Source: Candidatus Halobonum tyrrellensis G22 (GTDB lineage: Archaea > Halobacteriota > Halobacteria > Halobacteriales > Haloferacaceae). Taken from it: a stretch of 64,000 nucleotides of DNA. Below the pieces are notes generated by a model, which was given only the letters and a program-made list of their open reading frames with translations, was not told where the DNA came from and did no database searches. Below are positions 26,458 through 34,795 of the stretch, piece by piece; within the stretch, counting starts at the first letter, position 1; each line of letters starts with the position of its first letter. Position numbers and translations under genes: made by a program. Location: assembly GCF_000495475.1 (NCBI RefSeq), contig NZ_ASGZ01000005.1:62001-126000 (forward strand), in the 5' to 3' direction.

Positions 26458-27498
26458 ATGAGCTGCCGTCCGCTGAGCCAAAGACCGGATTTCCGCGCCC
26501 TCTTTGACCGTCTCGACGGTGTCGCGCTCTGGACGGCCTCGAGACCCGGTGAGTTCGACTACGTAAGTGACGGGGTGGAAGACATCTGGGGGGTCGACGC
26601 CGACGCCCTTCGGTCGGACGTCTCGCGGTTGATGGACGGGGTCCACTCCGAAGACCGTGACCGGGTTCTGCAAGCGATCGGAGGAGCCGCCGAGGATCGC
26701 ACCGACGCGTCGGTCGAACACCGGGTCGTCCGGCCCGACGGCGCGATACGGTGGGTGCACGCGCGGATCGTCTCGATGAGCGACGACGGGGACCAGATCG
26801 ACCTGGTTGGCGTCACCACCGACATCACCGATCAGAAGCGGCGCCAACAGGAGTGGGAGGTGCTCAACAGAATCGTTCGACACGATATCCGCAACGACAT
26901 GGCGGTCATCTTGGGGTGGGCGGAGATGCTCGACGGGTACGTCACCCCGGAGGGCGAGGAGTACCTCCGGAAGATCCTAACCAGTGGGGAGCACGTCGTC
27001 GAACTCACTGCAATCGCCCGTGACTACGTCGAGACGCTGAGTACGGACGGTGCGGTCGCGGTCGAACCTACGTCGCTCCGTTCGGTCGTAGAGACCGAAC
27101 TCTCGCTTCAGGAGGAGTCGTTCCCCAGAGCCGAGTTCCAGTGGGACGACCTCCCGGACGTCGCCGTCGCCGCGAATGGAATGCTGGGGTCGGTGTTTCG
27201 GAACCTCCTCGCCAACGCGGTCCGGCACAACGACCACGATACCCCTACCGTGAGGGTGAGATGCGACGTGAGCGACGATGACGTAGTGGTTCGTGTTGCC
27301 GACAACGGGCCTGGCGTCCCTGATAGCAGAACGGAGGAAGTATTCGGCCGGGGACAACACGGTCTCGATAGTTCGGGCACCGGCATCGGCCTGTACCTCG
27401 TCGAAACGCTGGTCGACCAGTACGGCGGCGAGGTTTGGATCGAGAACAACGACCTCGGGGGCGCGACGTTCGCCGTCCGCCTCCAGCGAGCGGACTGA
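26458..27498 (+). CDS. PAS-domain sensor histidine kinase
   Basis: A 346-residue soluble kinase with an N-terminal PAS domain (about 10-125: FDYVSDGVEDIWG, VHSEDRDRV, VVRPDGAIRWVHA), HisKA box with H142 in IVRHDIRNDM, then the HATPase domain with N-box NLLANAVRHN, G1 DNGPGVP and G2 GTGIGLYLVE. It has no membrane spans, so it senses an internal signal. No response regulator is adjacent, which is common in haloarchaea. The start is set by the TATA box. Confidence 0.92.
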   Translation: MSCRPLSQRPDFRALFDRLDGVALWTASRPGEFDYVSDGVEDIWGVDADALRSDVSRLMDGVHSEDRDRVLQAIGGAAEDRTDASVEHRVVRPDGAIRWVHARIVSMSDDGDQIDLVGVTTDITDQKRRQQEWEVLNRIVRHDIRNDMAVILGWAEMLDGYVTPEGEEYLRKILTSGEHVVELTAIARDYVETLSTDGAVAVEPTSLRSVVETELSLQEESFPRAEFQWDDLPDVAVAANGMLGSVFRNLLANAVRHNDHDTPTVRVRCDVSDDDVVVRVADNGPGVPDSRTEEVFGRGQHGLDSSGTGIGLYLVETLVDQYGGEVWIENNDLGGATFAVRLQRAD

Positions 27499-27836
27499 CC
27501 GCTCGCAGCAACTGCTCAGGCTGTCTCCGTAATTGTCGTACCCCTGTATCCCTTCGGCGACCACTCGAACTGGGAACGGAGAGTATCCGCCGTGGAGCAG
27601 TCGGTGGAGCGCCCGTGATTCCACGTGTACAACCTCCCGTCCGCTACCCGTGTTTGCTTCAACACTTGGTCCCCGTCTCCTCCGTACGCCCGCGCTCACC
27701 CGCATCTACGCTCGCATCTGTCGGACCGAACCCAGTATTATCGGTACGTACGTCAACGAGCCGAATATTTCGGGGCGGCGTGTGACCGCGTTCGGAAACC
27801 CGTATCGTCGGCGTGATCGAGAGGACCCGCGACCGA
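27499..27836. other. Intergenic region, no gene seen
   Basis: Overlapping open frames on both strands are arginine/serine-rich and cross the kinase gene in antisense. I see no convincing coding or structured feature. Confidence 0.4.
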
Positions 27837-28004
27837 TGCCCCTCACGAGACCTGTGGAGTGTTCGTCGGACCTCCTGGGGTTCGAACTCCTAGTCGAGTC
27901 GGAACTCGTCTTCTTCACGCACGTCAGCCGCGCTTCGAGCGGCTCATCCAACCGGACGGCAACGACCTGACCGTGGGAGTTCACGAATACGCTCAGTGGG
28001 CCAG
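27837..28004 (+). pseudogene. Frame-broken fragment of an unidentified gene
   Basis: From the ATG at 27837 the plus strand reads VECSSDLLGFELLVESELVF; in the next frame it continues RFERLIQPDGNDLTVGVHEY. Both halves look like haloarchaeal protein (acidic, hydrophobic rhythm) but no single frame joins them. No family is recognised. Confidence 0.35.
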
Positions 28005-28134
28005 TCCATCGAAATCGACGTCACTCGCAACCTCGATCTCCGAGTTCCCTTCATAGAGCGCGTAGACGGGAACGAGTAGCCCACGAGTTTCGTCGGATGC
28101 GCTCGATCGCCTCCGTATAGTGTCCGGGGTCCTC
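27993..28134 (-). pseudogene. Frame-broken C-terminal fragment of an unidentified gene
   Basis: The minus strand reads PGHYTEAIERIRR, then in another frame DETRGLLVPVYALYEGN...VASDVDFDGLAH and a stop at 27993-27995. The acidic tail and codon use are haloarchaeal. It starts directly after the stop of the lipoprotein gene (28135) and may be a lost downstream operon gene. Confidence 0.4.
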
Positions 28135-29088
28135 CTACGCACCGCGAGTCGAGGGTTGGACGATGTACAGTGAATAGCGGTACAACTGCTCGTTGTACCA
28201 CAGTAGCTGACCGTTCTTCGCCTGTTCTACATCGTGTAGCCCGAGTGCTCCGAGTGTCGCTTCGTAGGCGTCCGAGAGTGGTGGTGTCTCGGCGTACATC
28301 TCCGCGGAGACTGCCTCCTCGATGATCGATCGAACGTCGGCCGAGAGGCTGTCTGCTGTCAGTTCTGCGTCGACCCGGGAGCCGAGGACGACTTCTCGGA
28401 AGACATCACGTGAGCCTGCTACCTCGGCCGCGAACGCCGTGTATGCGGGCTCGACGATCCGTTCGGTCGTCACAGTGACTCGGTAGGCCCACGCCCCACT
28501 CTCGGTCATCGTGACGACCCGGTTGTCGAGATCGCCCGTCCCGAGACGGCTCTCCAACTCGGCAGGTCGACGCAGTACGTACGCGTCGTCGCGAAGGAGA
28601 TCCGCCGCCGAACTCTTGCCCTCCGACTGTGTGTAGGTGTGGAGGATCTTCAGAGTCCGCGCACTGGGTCGCTCGAGATTGTCGACGAGAAGGGCGCTAT
28701 CGGGCACCTCGTCGTCGGCAACAGTGTCGACACGAACGAGTGAGCGTTCCGTTCGCTCGCGTCCCGTGACGATATGTTTCGTCTGATAGTACGCCCCCTC
28801 GTATCCGACGTAGGCATCGGTCGGGAGCGGTTTGTACCCGTACGTCGTGTACCGGCCCTCGGGGAGAATCGCATCGAGTGCGGTCCGTGCAGGCGCACCA
28901 AACAACGCCCCGTCGTCGGGTTCGTACAGCGCATGTTCGGTTAGTGATGTCTCGACCGGTTCGATACGGAGTCGATACTCGGGTTCTGACGACTCGGAGC
29001 CGAGGGAGTTCAACTCCGAACAGCCTGCTAATGCGGCGACGCTAGCCGTGCCAACTGTGTGGAGGAGACGCCGACGGGGAAGGACCAT
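28135..29088 (-). CDS. Tat lipoprotein of unknown function
   Basis: A 317-residue protein. RRRLLHTVGTASVAALAGC carries a twin-arginine motif (R5-R7) and lipobox with Cys23, so it is exported by Tat and lipid anchored. The rest is soluble alpha/beta sequence with no enzyme motif that I recognise (segments AYVGYEGAYYQTKHIVTG and GAWAYRVTVTTERI). It lies upstream of the decayed fragment and downstream of a membrane-protein gene, all on the minus strand. Probably a haloarchaea-specific surface protein. Confidence 0.75.
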   Translation of the reverse strand: MVLPRRRLLHTVGTASVAALAGCSELNSLGSESSEPEYRLRIEPVETSLTEHALYEPDDGALFGAPARTALDAILPEGRYTTYGYKPLPTDAYVGYEGAYYQTKHIVTGRERTERSLVRVDTVADDEVPDSALLVDNLERPSARTLKILHTYTQSEGKSSAADLLRDDAYVLRRPAELESRLGTGDLDNRVVTMTESGAWAYRVTVTTERIVEPAYTAFAAEVAGSRDVFREVVLGSRVDAELTADSLSADVRSIIEEAVSAEMYAETPPLSDAYEATLGALGLHDVEQAKNGQLLWYNEQLYRYSLYIVQPSTRGA

Positions 29089-29298
29089 ACGCTATCCTCG
29101 ATAGTAGCCTGGCAAATATCTTGTCGTAGCGACCGCACCTCTCGCCGCCGGTCTCCGGGGCACAGAACAGGTATGACTCGATAGAGGGTCCTCGGGATGG
29201 TCGCGCGGACCGCACTCTATCAGTACGCGACCGACGACCGCCGTGTCGGCCCCTTCGCCGAGCGTAATCCGGAGACCGGTTTCCCGTCGGACTGAGCC

Positions 29299-29316
29299 GT
29301 TTCTCGTTCGAGAAAC
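29299..29316. terminator. Hairpin after the membrane-protein gene
   Basis: GTTTCTCG-TT-CGAGAAAC: 8-bp arms and a 2-base centre, 35-52 bp beyond the stop codon at 29351. No long T-run follows on the minus strand, so a terminator role is tentative. Confidence 0.3.
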
Positions 29317-29350
29317 CTGCTTCTGCTCGAAATGGTCCCTGTCTCACCCG

Positions 29351-30202
29351 CTAAATACGGACGTTTTCTCTCCCCTTCAGCTGAACGTACGCGCGGGCCA
29401 TGATCCCGATTACGACGACGGTGACGACGGTCGTTTCGAGAAGCGACACTACTTGAGCGGCGAGCGGCGGCAAGAGGGCGAACATCCCGTACGAGACTAT
29501 CGCCTGCGGCACCATCGGAATCAAGACGAGCAGGAGCAACGGCAGTCGATTTCCACGCACCAAGCGCCAGCTCTCGGCGAACGCGCCGAGGAAACTCTTG
29601 TCTTGGACGGCGATCTCCTGGCCGGCGAATAGAAGATTGATCCCGAGGAACACGCTTGGGAGGAACAGTACGAGCCCGAGGACGCCCAACAGAACCCACC
29701 CGATCTGGCTACTTGCGAGAAAGGCGCTCGTCTCGGAATCGATCACGCGAAAGAGCCCCCAAAAGCCGGCTCCAACGAAGAGAAGTGAGACGAGGAGGAA
29801 GGAGAGACTCAGTACCCAACTTCCGACGAACGAGTTGAGACTCGCCCAGCCGAGTCGGTGGAAGACGAACTCGTCCGGAATACGCTCCGTCCGGTCGCTC
29901 ACGAGGACTCGCTGGACGATGACTCGAACCGGGACCGTGAGAACCCCACCAGCGACGCTTGCGAGAAACGCTGCCTGTAACGACACGAGTGCCGGCAGTT
30001 GCGATCCGGGAGACGGCCCGGTCGCCGCAGGAGCTCCGGGCGTGGCGACGGGTCCGAGCGGAACGACCGTCGTCGTTACCGCGTAGACGAGACCTGCCTG
30101 AAAGACGGTCACGAGCAGGAAGACGCCCATCAACACGATCCCGTTACGCGTGAAAGCGCGTCGGGTTCCATCGCCGAGTGCCGTTCGTATCTGGAGGGTC
30201 AT
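29351..30202 (-). CDS. Polytopic membrane protein, haloarchaeal, function unknown
   Basis: A 283-residue integral membrane protein with about six hydrophobic segments in three pairs and the loop QDKSFLGAFAESWRLVRGNRL, a pattern of the glycerophosphodiester-phosphodiesterase-membrane/DUF7847-like proteins of haloarchaea. A TATA-like GATTAAGA (minus strand, near 30234) lies about 30 nt before the ATG. A GTTTCTCG-TT-CGAGAAAC hairpin at 29299-29316, 35 bp past its stop, could help end transcription. It is divergent from the HTH/ABC cassette. Confidence 0.7.
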   Translation of the reverse strand: MTLQIRTALGDGTRRAFTRNGIVLMGVFLLVTVFQAGLVYAVTTTVVPLGPVATPGAPAATGPSPGSQLPALVSLQAAFLASVAGGVLTVPVRVIVQRVLVSDRTERIPDEFVFHRLGWASLNSFVGSWVLSLSFLLVSLLFVGAGFWGLFRVIDSETSAFLASSQIGWVLLGVLGLVLFLPSVFLGINLLFAGQEIAVQDKSFLGAFAESWRLVRGNRLPLLLLVLIPMVPQAIVSYGMFALLPPLAAQVVSLLETTVVTVVVIGIMARAYVQLKGRENVRI

Positions 30203-30426
30203 CGTCTACGGCCTGCCACTCGTGAAGCCGTCTTAATCGTCATGGTATCGATAAGATGAGTCATCTCGTCCTTTGAAGAAAGCGTGCCGGGAGTGGAGGG
30301 CCGCAGCCAGCGGGGGTGCTGACGGCACCCGAGGTGATGGGACCACTCACCGTATAGTGGGACGCCGTTTTTCCGACTCGGAAAGTCGAGCGTGTATTTT
30401 ACCGGATAGAGAAGAGACGGATACCC

Positions 30427-30774
30427 GTGGGTGGGGATGAGTCTCCGACCGAACTGTTCGCGCTGCTCGACGACGCGTATGCGCGGGCGATCCTCACTGC
30501 AACGAGTTCCCAACCGATGTCCGCAAAAACACTCAGCGAGGAATGTGACGCCTCCCTCCCGACGGTCTACCGACGTGTCGACCGCCTCATCGACTGCGGA
30601 CTCCTCGCCGAACAGACCGAGGTCGCCGAGGACGGCCACCACTACAGCGTCTACAGTGCTCGGCTCGAACGTCTCACCGTCGAACTCGAAGACGGCGACC
30701 TTCAGGTCACCCTCGAACAGGCTCCCGCCGACGACGTCGCGGACCGGTTCACCGACCTCTGGGAGGGGATCTGA
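30427..30774 (+). CDS. ArsR-like winged helix-turn-helix regulator
   Basis: A 115-residue regulator. The winged helix covers about 8-80 (LLDDAYARAILTATSSQPMS, LSEECDASLPTVYRRVDRL). The GTG start is supported by a TATA-like GTGTATTTTA (30392-30401) about 30 nt upstream. It is the first gene of a likely operon: the DUF7521-like gene follows after 3 nt, then an ABC ATPase and permease. In haloarchaea this small HTH plus DUF7521 pair is recurrent. It probably controls its own operon. Confidence 0.85.
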   Translation: MGGDESPTELFALLDDAYARAILTATSSQPMSAKTLSEECDASLPTVYRRVDRLIDCGLLAEQTEVAEDGHHYSVYSARLERLTVELEDGDLQVTLEQAPADDVADRFTDLWEGI

Positions 30775-30777
30775 TCG

Positions 30778-31110
30778 ATGGCTCCGCTTCAGTTCGCCGT
30801 CGAACAGGCGTACACCGACTATCTGATCCATCTCGCGGTCACGCTAGTCGCGATGGTCTTGGGACTGTACATCGTGTTTCAGGCGTTCCGCGGCTACCGG
30901 CGCAACGAGAGCCGACGGATGTTGTTCCTCGCGCTCGGCCTCGCGTTGGTCACGGTCGCCCCATTCGCGCTGTCGATCGCCGCAGCCTCACTCGGGAACG
31001 CGCTCGCTCTCGGCTCCCGCCTCTACTCGTTCTACCTGCCGGTGACGAGCCGGTTGATCGAGGTCTGTGGACTCCTCTGTATCCTCTACTCGCTGTTCAC
31101 CCGCCGCTGA
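30778..31110 (+). CDS. Small membrane protein, DUF7521-like
   Basis: A 110-residue protein with three hydrophobic segments (LAVTLVAMVLGLYIVFQAF, MLFLALGLALVTVAPFALSI, LIEVCGLLCILYSLF). Haloarchaeal DUF7521 proteins have this size and are encoded directly after a winged-helix regulator, as here. They have been suggested to pass a membrane signal to the regulator, without direct proof. Three nucleotides separate it from the upstream stop. Confidence 0.7.
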   Translation: MAPLQFAVEQAYTDYLIHLAVTLVAMVLGLYIVFQAFRGYRRNESRRMLFLALGLALVTVAPFALSIAAASLGNALALGSRLYSFYLPVTSRLIEVCGLLCILYSLFTRR

Positions 31111-31129
31111 CACCCACTCCAGACACACC

Positions 31130-31921
31130 ATGACCGCAATCGAGACGACCGCGCTGACGAAACGCTACGGAGACACCCTGGCGGTAGACGACCTCGCCCT
31201 CTCGATTTCCGAGGGGGTCGTCTACGGCTTCCTCGGTCCCAACGGGGCCGGAAAGACGACGACGATGCGTATGTTGACCGGTCTCGTTCGCCCGACGAGC
31301 GGGTCGGGCACGGTCGTCGGTGCCGACATCACCGACCGCGATGGGCTTCGCCCGCACATCGGCTACCTGCCCGAGGAGCCGCCGCTGTACGATCACGCGA
31401 CGGCCTACGAACAGTTGGAGTACGCCGCTGGGTTGCGTGACCTTCCGTCGGCGCCCGCTCGCGAGCGCATCGACTCCCTACTCGATCGGCTCGGTCTCTC
31501 GTCCGACGACGCCGCAACTCGGATCGAGGACTACTCGAAGGGGATGCGTCAGAAGGTCGCGTTCGTGCAAGCGGTCCTCCACGAACCGGACGTGATCTTC
31601 CTCGACGAGCCCACCTCCGGACTCGACCCGCGTGCCGCCCGGACGCTCCGGGAACTCGTCGTCGAACTCGCGACCGAGGGAACGACCGTCTTCCTCTCGA
31701 CACATATCCTCCCAGTCGTCGAGGAGGTCGCCGATACGGTGGGCATCCTCTACGATGGGGAACTCGTCGCGGAAGGAACGCCCACTGACCTTCAACAGCG
31801 TGCGGAGACCGGCGAGACGCGCTCGCTGGAAGACGCGTTCCTCGAACTCACAACCGACACTGACGAGCAGTCGACGAATTCCACCGACTCCGCTATCGGT
31901 GAGGAGAAGACCGATGGCTGA
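31130..31921 (+). CDS. ABC exporter-type ATP-binding protein
   Basis: A 263-residue ATPase of the CcmA/NatA/DrrA type. Walker A GPNGAGKTTT near 36-45, signature YSKGMRQK, and Walker B VIFLDEPTSGLDP. The ATG at 31130 is 19 nt after the DUF7521-like stop. The gene overlaps the permease gene by 8 nt. It drives export or another membrane task of the two-component transporter; the substrate is unknown. Confidence 0.92.
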   Translation: MTAIETTALTKRYGDTLAVDDLALSISEGVVYGFLGPNGAGKTTTMRMLTGLVRPTSGSGTVVGADITDRDGLRPHIGYLPEEPPLYDHATAYEQLEYAAGLRDLPSAPARERIDSLLDRLGLSSDDAATRIEDYSKGMRQKVAFVQAVLHEPDVIFLDEPTSGLDPRAARTLRELVVELATEGTTVFLSTHILPVVEEVADTVGILYDGELVAEGTPTDLQQRAETGETRSLEDAFLELTTDTDEQSTNSTDSAIGEEKTDG

Positions 31922-33656
31922 GGCCGGGTGGCTTGGCCACGCCGCTCGGATGGGGTGGTTCGACTACCGACGGTCGGTCCGAGCGATTCGTGACGATACA
32001 GGTCGATTCCTCCTCTTGGCCGGCGGAGTGCTCGTCCCGACGCTACTCGTGACGGGATTCGCATTCCTGTTCGCCCCCGAGGTTCGGGGAGCTGACTTGG
32101 ACGTCTCGATGAACGCAACGATACGCGGGTTCGTCGCGATGTTCTGGTTCTTCGCGGTGTTCATGCTCGCTCAGCGAACGACGGCGGCTCACAGCGAACC
32201 CGTCGCCGAATCGTTCGCGCTGACGACGGTGTCGGCTCGAACTGCCGTCGTCGGGGGCATCATCGCCGAGAGCCTGCGGGTGTTCTCCTACGCCCTTCCG
32301 ATCGGACTCCTCGGTACGCTCGGTACTGCCTACGCGTTCAACTCGGTAGTGAGCCTCCTTCTGATACCTCTAATCGGGGGCCTGTACGTCGTCAGTGCAG
32401 TCGTCGCTGGCCGCGTGGTCGGGTACGTCGCCGCGTGGCTCGTCGCCCGAGTCCCGTTTTTCGCCCGTCACGAGACTGCCTTAGGGGTCATCATCGTCGC
32501 GTTGTTCTTCGGCGTCTACTTCCTGTTTCAGATGCCGATGCTCCCGATTTCGCTCAGTACCGCTCTACTCGGAGTCGTTCCACTCGGCTGGGTTGCGGAC
32601 CTCCTCGTGATAGGGACGCCTATCGAGTGGTCGGTCACGTACGCTACCGGGGGCCTGATCGCGGCTGTCGCCGTGGTGGTCGGTGGAGGATGGTTCGCCG
32701 AGCGCATCGCTACCTCGCTGTGGTTCGACGAGCCGGTTGATGTCTCGACGGATAGTGACGAGCGGAAGTCGGTGCGCGCGGAAGGCCGAGGTGCGCTTGC
32801 GGGCGCTATCAGCCCCCTCGGGGTGCCAGTCGTAACCGGCCCGACACGAACCGTCGCGGAATGGGCCTTGCTTCGGGCGCGACGAGAGCCACAGCGGCTC
32901 AACTTCCTGCTGATCCCGGTCTTCGGGATCGGATCTGCAGTGGTGAATCTGGTGTTGCAGGGTGACGGGTCGGTAGCGGTGGTCGGTCCTGCTGTCGCTG
33001 TGGCCGGGGGCTGGATCGCCTCGGCAGCGTTCGGTCTCAACCCGCTCGGTGACGAGGGCTCCGTCTTGCCGATCACACTGACGACCGTTTCCGGCCGCGC
33101 GTTCGTCCGGGGCCTGATCACGCCGAGTCTGCTCTTCCTCCCGGTCGTCGCGACCGTGACACTCGGGGCAGCTATCGGCGGTGGATATGCCTGGCTTCCG
33201 GCGGTCGGGGTAGCGCTGGCTAGCTGTTTCCTCTCGATAGTTGGGGCGGTGGTAGCACCGCTGATAGGGATGCGATTTCCCCGGTTCAGTGCGATCCGAA
33301 TCGGGAATAGTGACGAGGTACGACCGCCCGGACTACTCGCTGGAATTCTCCACGTCCTGTTGGTCTGGGTCCCCGGAGTCGCGTTGGTTGGACTCATCGC
33401 GGCACCACAACTGGTTCAGCTAGCCGTTTCGGGAGCGGGCTATGTCCCTGGGTTCGCGATCAGTCTCGTCGCGAGTGGCGGGGGGCTTGCGGATCTCGCC
33501 GAACTGCTGAGCGATGGGGGTGCCGCGATTCAAGCGATACCTCTCGCTACGTTCCGCCTCGGATTTGGGGGGCTACTGATCGGTGGCGGTGTCTTGGTTG
33601 CTTGGAGCGCCTATCGTCGTGCCGTTCACCAATTCGACGCCTACGAGCCCTATTGA
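31914..33656 (+). CDS. ABC transporter permease (export type)
   Basis: A 580-residue membrane protein with about twelve hydrophobic segments, resembling two fused six-span ABC-2-like halves. A hydrophilic link lies near 275-320 (SERKSVRAEGRGALAGAISP in the corrected frame region). It overlaps the ATPase gene, so the two form one transporter. The start at 31914 (MAEAGWLGHAARMGW) is fixed by that coupling. The substrate is not evident. Codon use after about 32900 shows slightly more A/T third positions than the neighbours. Confidence 0.82.
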   Translation: MAEAGWLGHAARMGWFDYRRSVRAIRDDTGRFLLLAGGVLVPTLLVTGFAFLFAPEVRGADLDVSMNATIRGFVAMFWFFAVFMLAQRTTAAHSEPVAESFALTTVSARTAVVGGIIAESLRVFSYALPIGLLGTLGTAYAFNSVVSLLLIPLIGGLYVVSAVVAGRVVGYVAAWLVARVPFFARHETALGVIIVALFFGVYFLFQMPMLPISLSTALLGVVPLGWVADLLVIGTPIEWSVTYATGGLIAAVAVVVGGGWFAERIATSLWFDEPVDVSTDSDERKSVRAEGRGALAGAISPLGVPVVTGPTRTVAEWALLRARREPQRLNFLLIPVFGIGSAVVNLVLQGDGSVAVVGPAVAVAGGWIASAAFGLNPLGDEGSVLPITLTTVSGRAFVRGLITPSLLFLPVVATVTLGAAIGGGYAWLPAVGVALASCFLSIVGAVVAPLIGMRFPRFSAIRIGNSDEVRPPGLLAGILHVLLVWVPGVALVGLIAAPQLVQLAVSGAGYVPGFAISLVASGGGLADLAELLSDGGAAIQAIPLATFRLGFGGLLIGGGVLVAWSAYRRAVHQFDAYEPY

Positions 33657-34070
33657 GGGGGATGCCATCTGTGGACTGTACCGATCCGATACGCACGCAC
33701 AGGGCATCGGAGGGGTTTTGTAGCCACAGCGGGGAGTAGGAGACGGACGGCACGGTCGGACAGTCACCTTTCAACTCACGTGGTTTCCACGTGTAGTTGC
33801 CGCTGCCCGACCTACCCCGTCACTCTACCACCGACGAGCGACGGCTACTGTCCGAGCGCCACGGTGACCACGACCGCCAACTCCGGTCGTTCGAGGCGCG
33901 CGAAGCGCTGTTCTCGTTCGTCGACAACCCCGCCCACGACGCGCTCTACGGGTCGACGAGGATGGCGATGCTTCACGGGCCTCTTTTCGGCCGCTAGGGG
34001 GAGACCAACATCCGAGTCGGCCACCACTCGCGTCGACACACGAACGGCCAGCGCCGACGAACAGGTACGG
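33657..34070. other. Gene-poor stretch with a decayed coding fragment
   Basis: At 33797-33997 (plus strand) a TTG-started open frame reads RRLLSERHGDHDRQLRSFEA...FSFVDNPAHDALYG and then stops. It is protein-like but lacks a proper start and family match, so it is probably a relic. A TNIRVG segment follows around 34009. Confidence 0.35.
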
Positions 34071-34236
34071 ATGAGCGGCGCAGTGAAGACGAAACTCGAC
34101 CGCCGTCGGCGTGAGCGAGAGTTACGACGCCATCCTCCGACGGGTTCTCGACGACGACCGCGACCCCCTCGCCGGGTTCGGCCGCTGGTCCGGCGACCAC
34201 GCGGATCGCATTCGCGAGGCTCGTCAATCGGTGTAG
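34071..34236 (+). pseudogene. Frame-broken VapB-type (DUF217-like) antitoxin relic
   Basis: The ATG at 34071 reads MSGAVKTKLDRRRRERE; after a one-base shift the frame at 34111 reads ESYDAILRRVLDDDRDPLAG followed by FGRWSGDHADRIREARQSV and a stop at 34234-34236. Joined, this is the layout of haloarchaeal VapB antitoxins (KxxLxxRKREGESYDxVIRRLL...DPLAGFG). No PIN-domain toxin follows, so the pair is dead here. Confidence 0.5.
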
Positions 34237-34286
34237 TACTCGCCGTATCGCGTGGAGATGAGTGGCCTCGTCGAAACCCTCTGTCG

Positions 34287-34427
34287 ATGATGGGTTTGTG
34301 TGAGTCTGCTGAAAAACACGGTGCGTATCGGCTACACCATTCGCTTTACTCTATCGATCCGTACAAGCGTCGTAGGTACTGTCAAGAGCAGGTATTTACG
34401 CGTATCGTGGAACAGTTATCCGCCTGA
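34287..34427 (+). CDS. 46-residue basic protein of unknown function
   Basis: ATG-ATG at 34287/34290 opens MMGLCESAEKHGAYRLHHSL... ending VEQLSA with TGA at 34425-34427. The TGA overlaps the ATG of the next small gene (TGATG), a mark of coupled translation. GC content is clearly lower than neighbouring genes. No family is recognised. It may be viral or plasmid borne. Confidence 0.4.
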   Translation: MMGLCESAEKHGAYRLHHSLYSIDPYKRRRYCQEQVFTRIVEQLSA

Positions 34428-34600
34428 TGGATAACGGAGGACTCAGCATCTGTACCTGTGGCAGTTTGCTGATACTCTCGAATCCAGCCGTTTCAGAGTC
34501 TGTAGCTACGGTTCAACTCCAGACAGTGGTACTGTTGATAGGTGGTTCACTATCCGTAGTTGGGTCTTCGATTATGCTTTCGGCCTATTTCGGCGACTGA
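34427..34600 (+). CDS. 57-residue small membrane protein
   Basis: An ATG at 34427 overlaps the upstream stop. The product begins MDNGGLSICTCGSLLILSNP, with a CxC pair at 9-11, and has a hydrophobic stretch QTVVLLIGGSLSVVGSSIML at about 32-51 that could span the membrane. It ends SAYFGD. Low GC like its partner. Function unknown. Confidence 0.45.
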   Translation: MDNGGLSICTCGSLLILSNPAVSESVATVQLQTVVLLIGGSLSVVGSSIMLSAYFGD

Positions 34601-34795
34601 GGCCGTCGATACTAGTGGCTGACTGCGGACGGTCGCACGCTGTGAGTACGCACATTCGTGAGAGCGTGCGAGATTCGTCGCGGACTCGAATCGCCACCCA
34701 GTCGGGACGACCCGACGCCGTCCCCTCGTCGACCGATCGCCGTTCGGTATGTTCCAACCGAGCGTTCATACCCGTTGGCGCCCGACGAGGAGGGA

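Noticed and set aside
27878-27895. GGGGTTCGAACTCC resembles a tRNA T-arm
   Set aside because: The stem needs wobble and mismatched pairs and no other tRNA parts surround it. It lies in a protein-like relic frame.
29299-29316. Possible fifth member of the GTTTC...GAAAC operator set
   Set aside because: The spacer is 8 instead of 7 bases and the whole element is one continuous hairpin after a gene end, so it looks more like a 3' hairpin than an operator.
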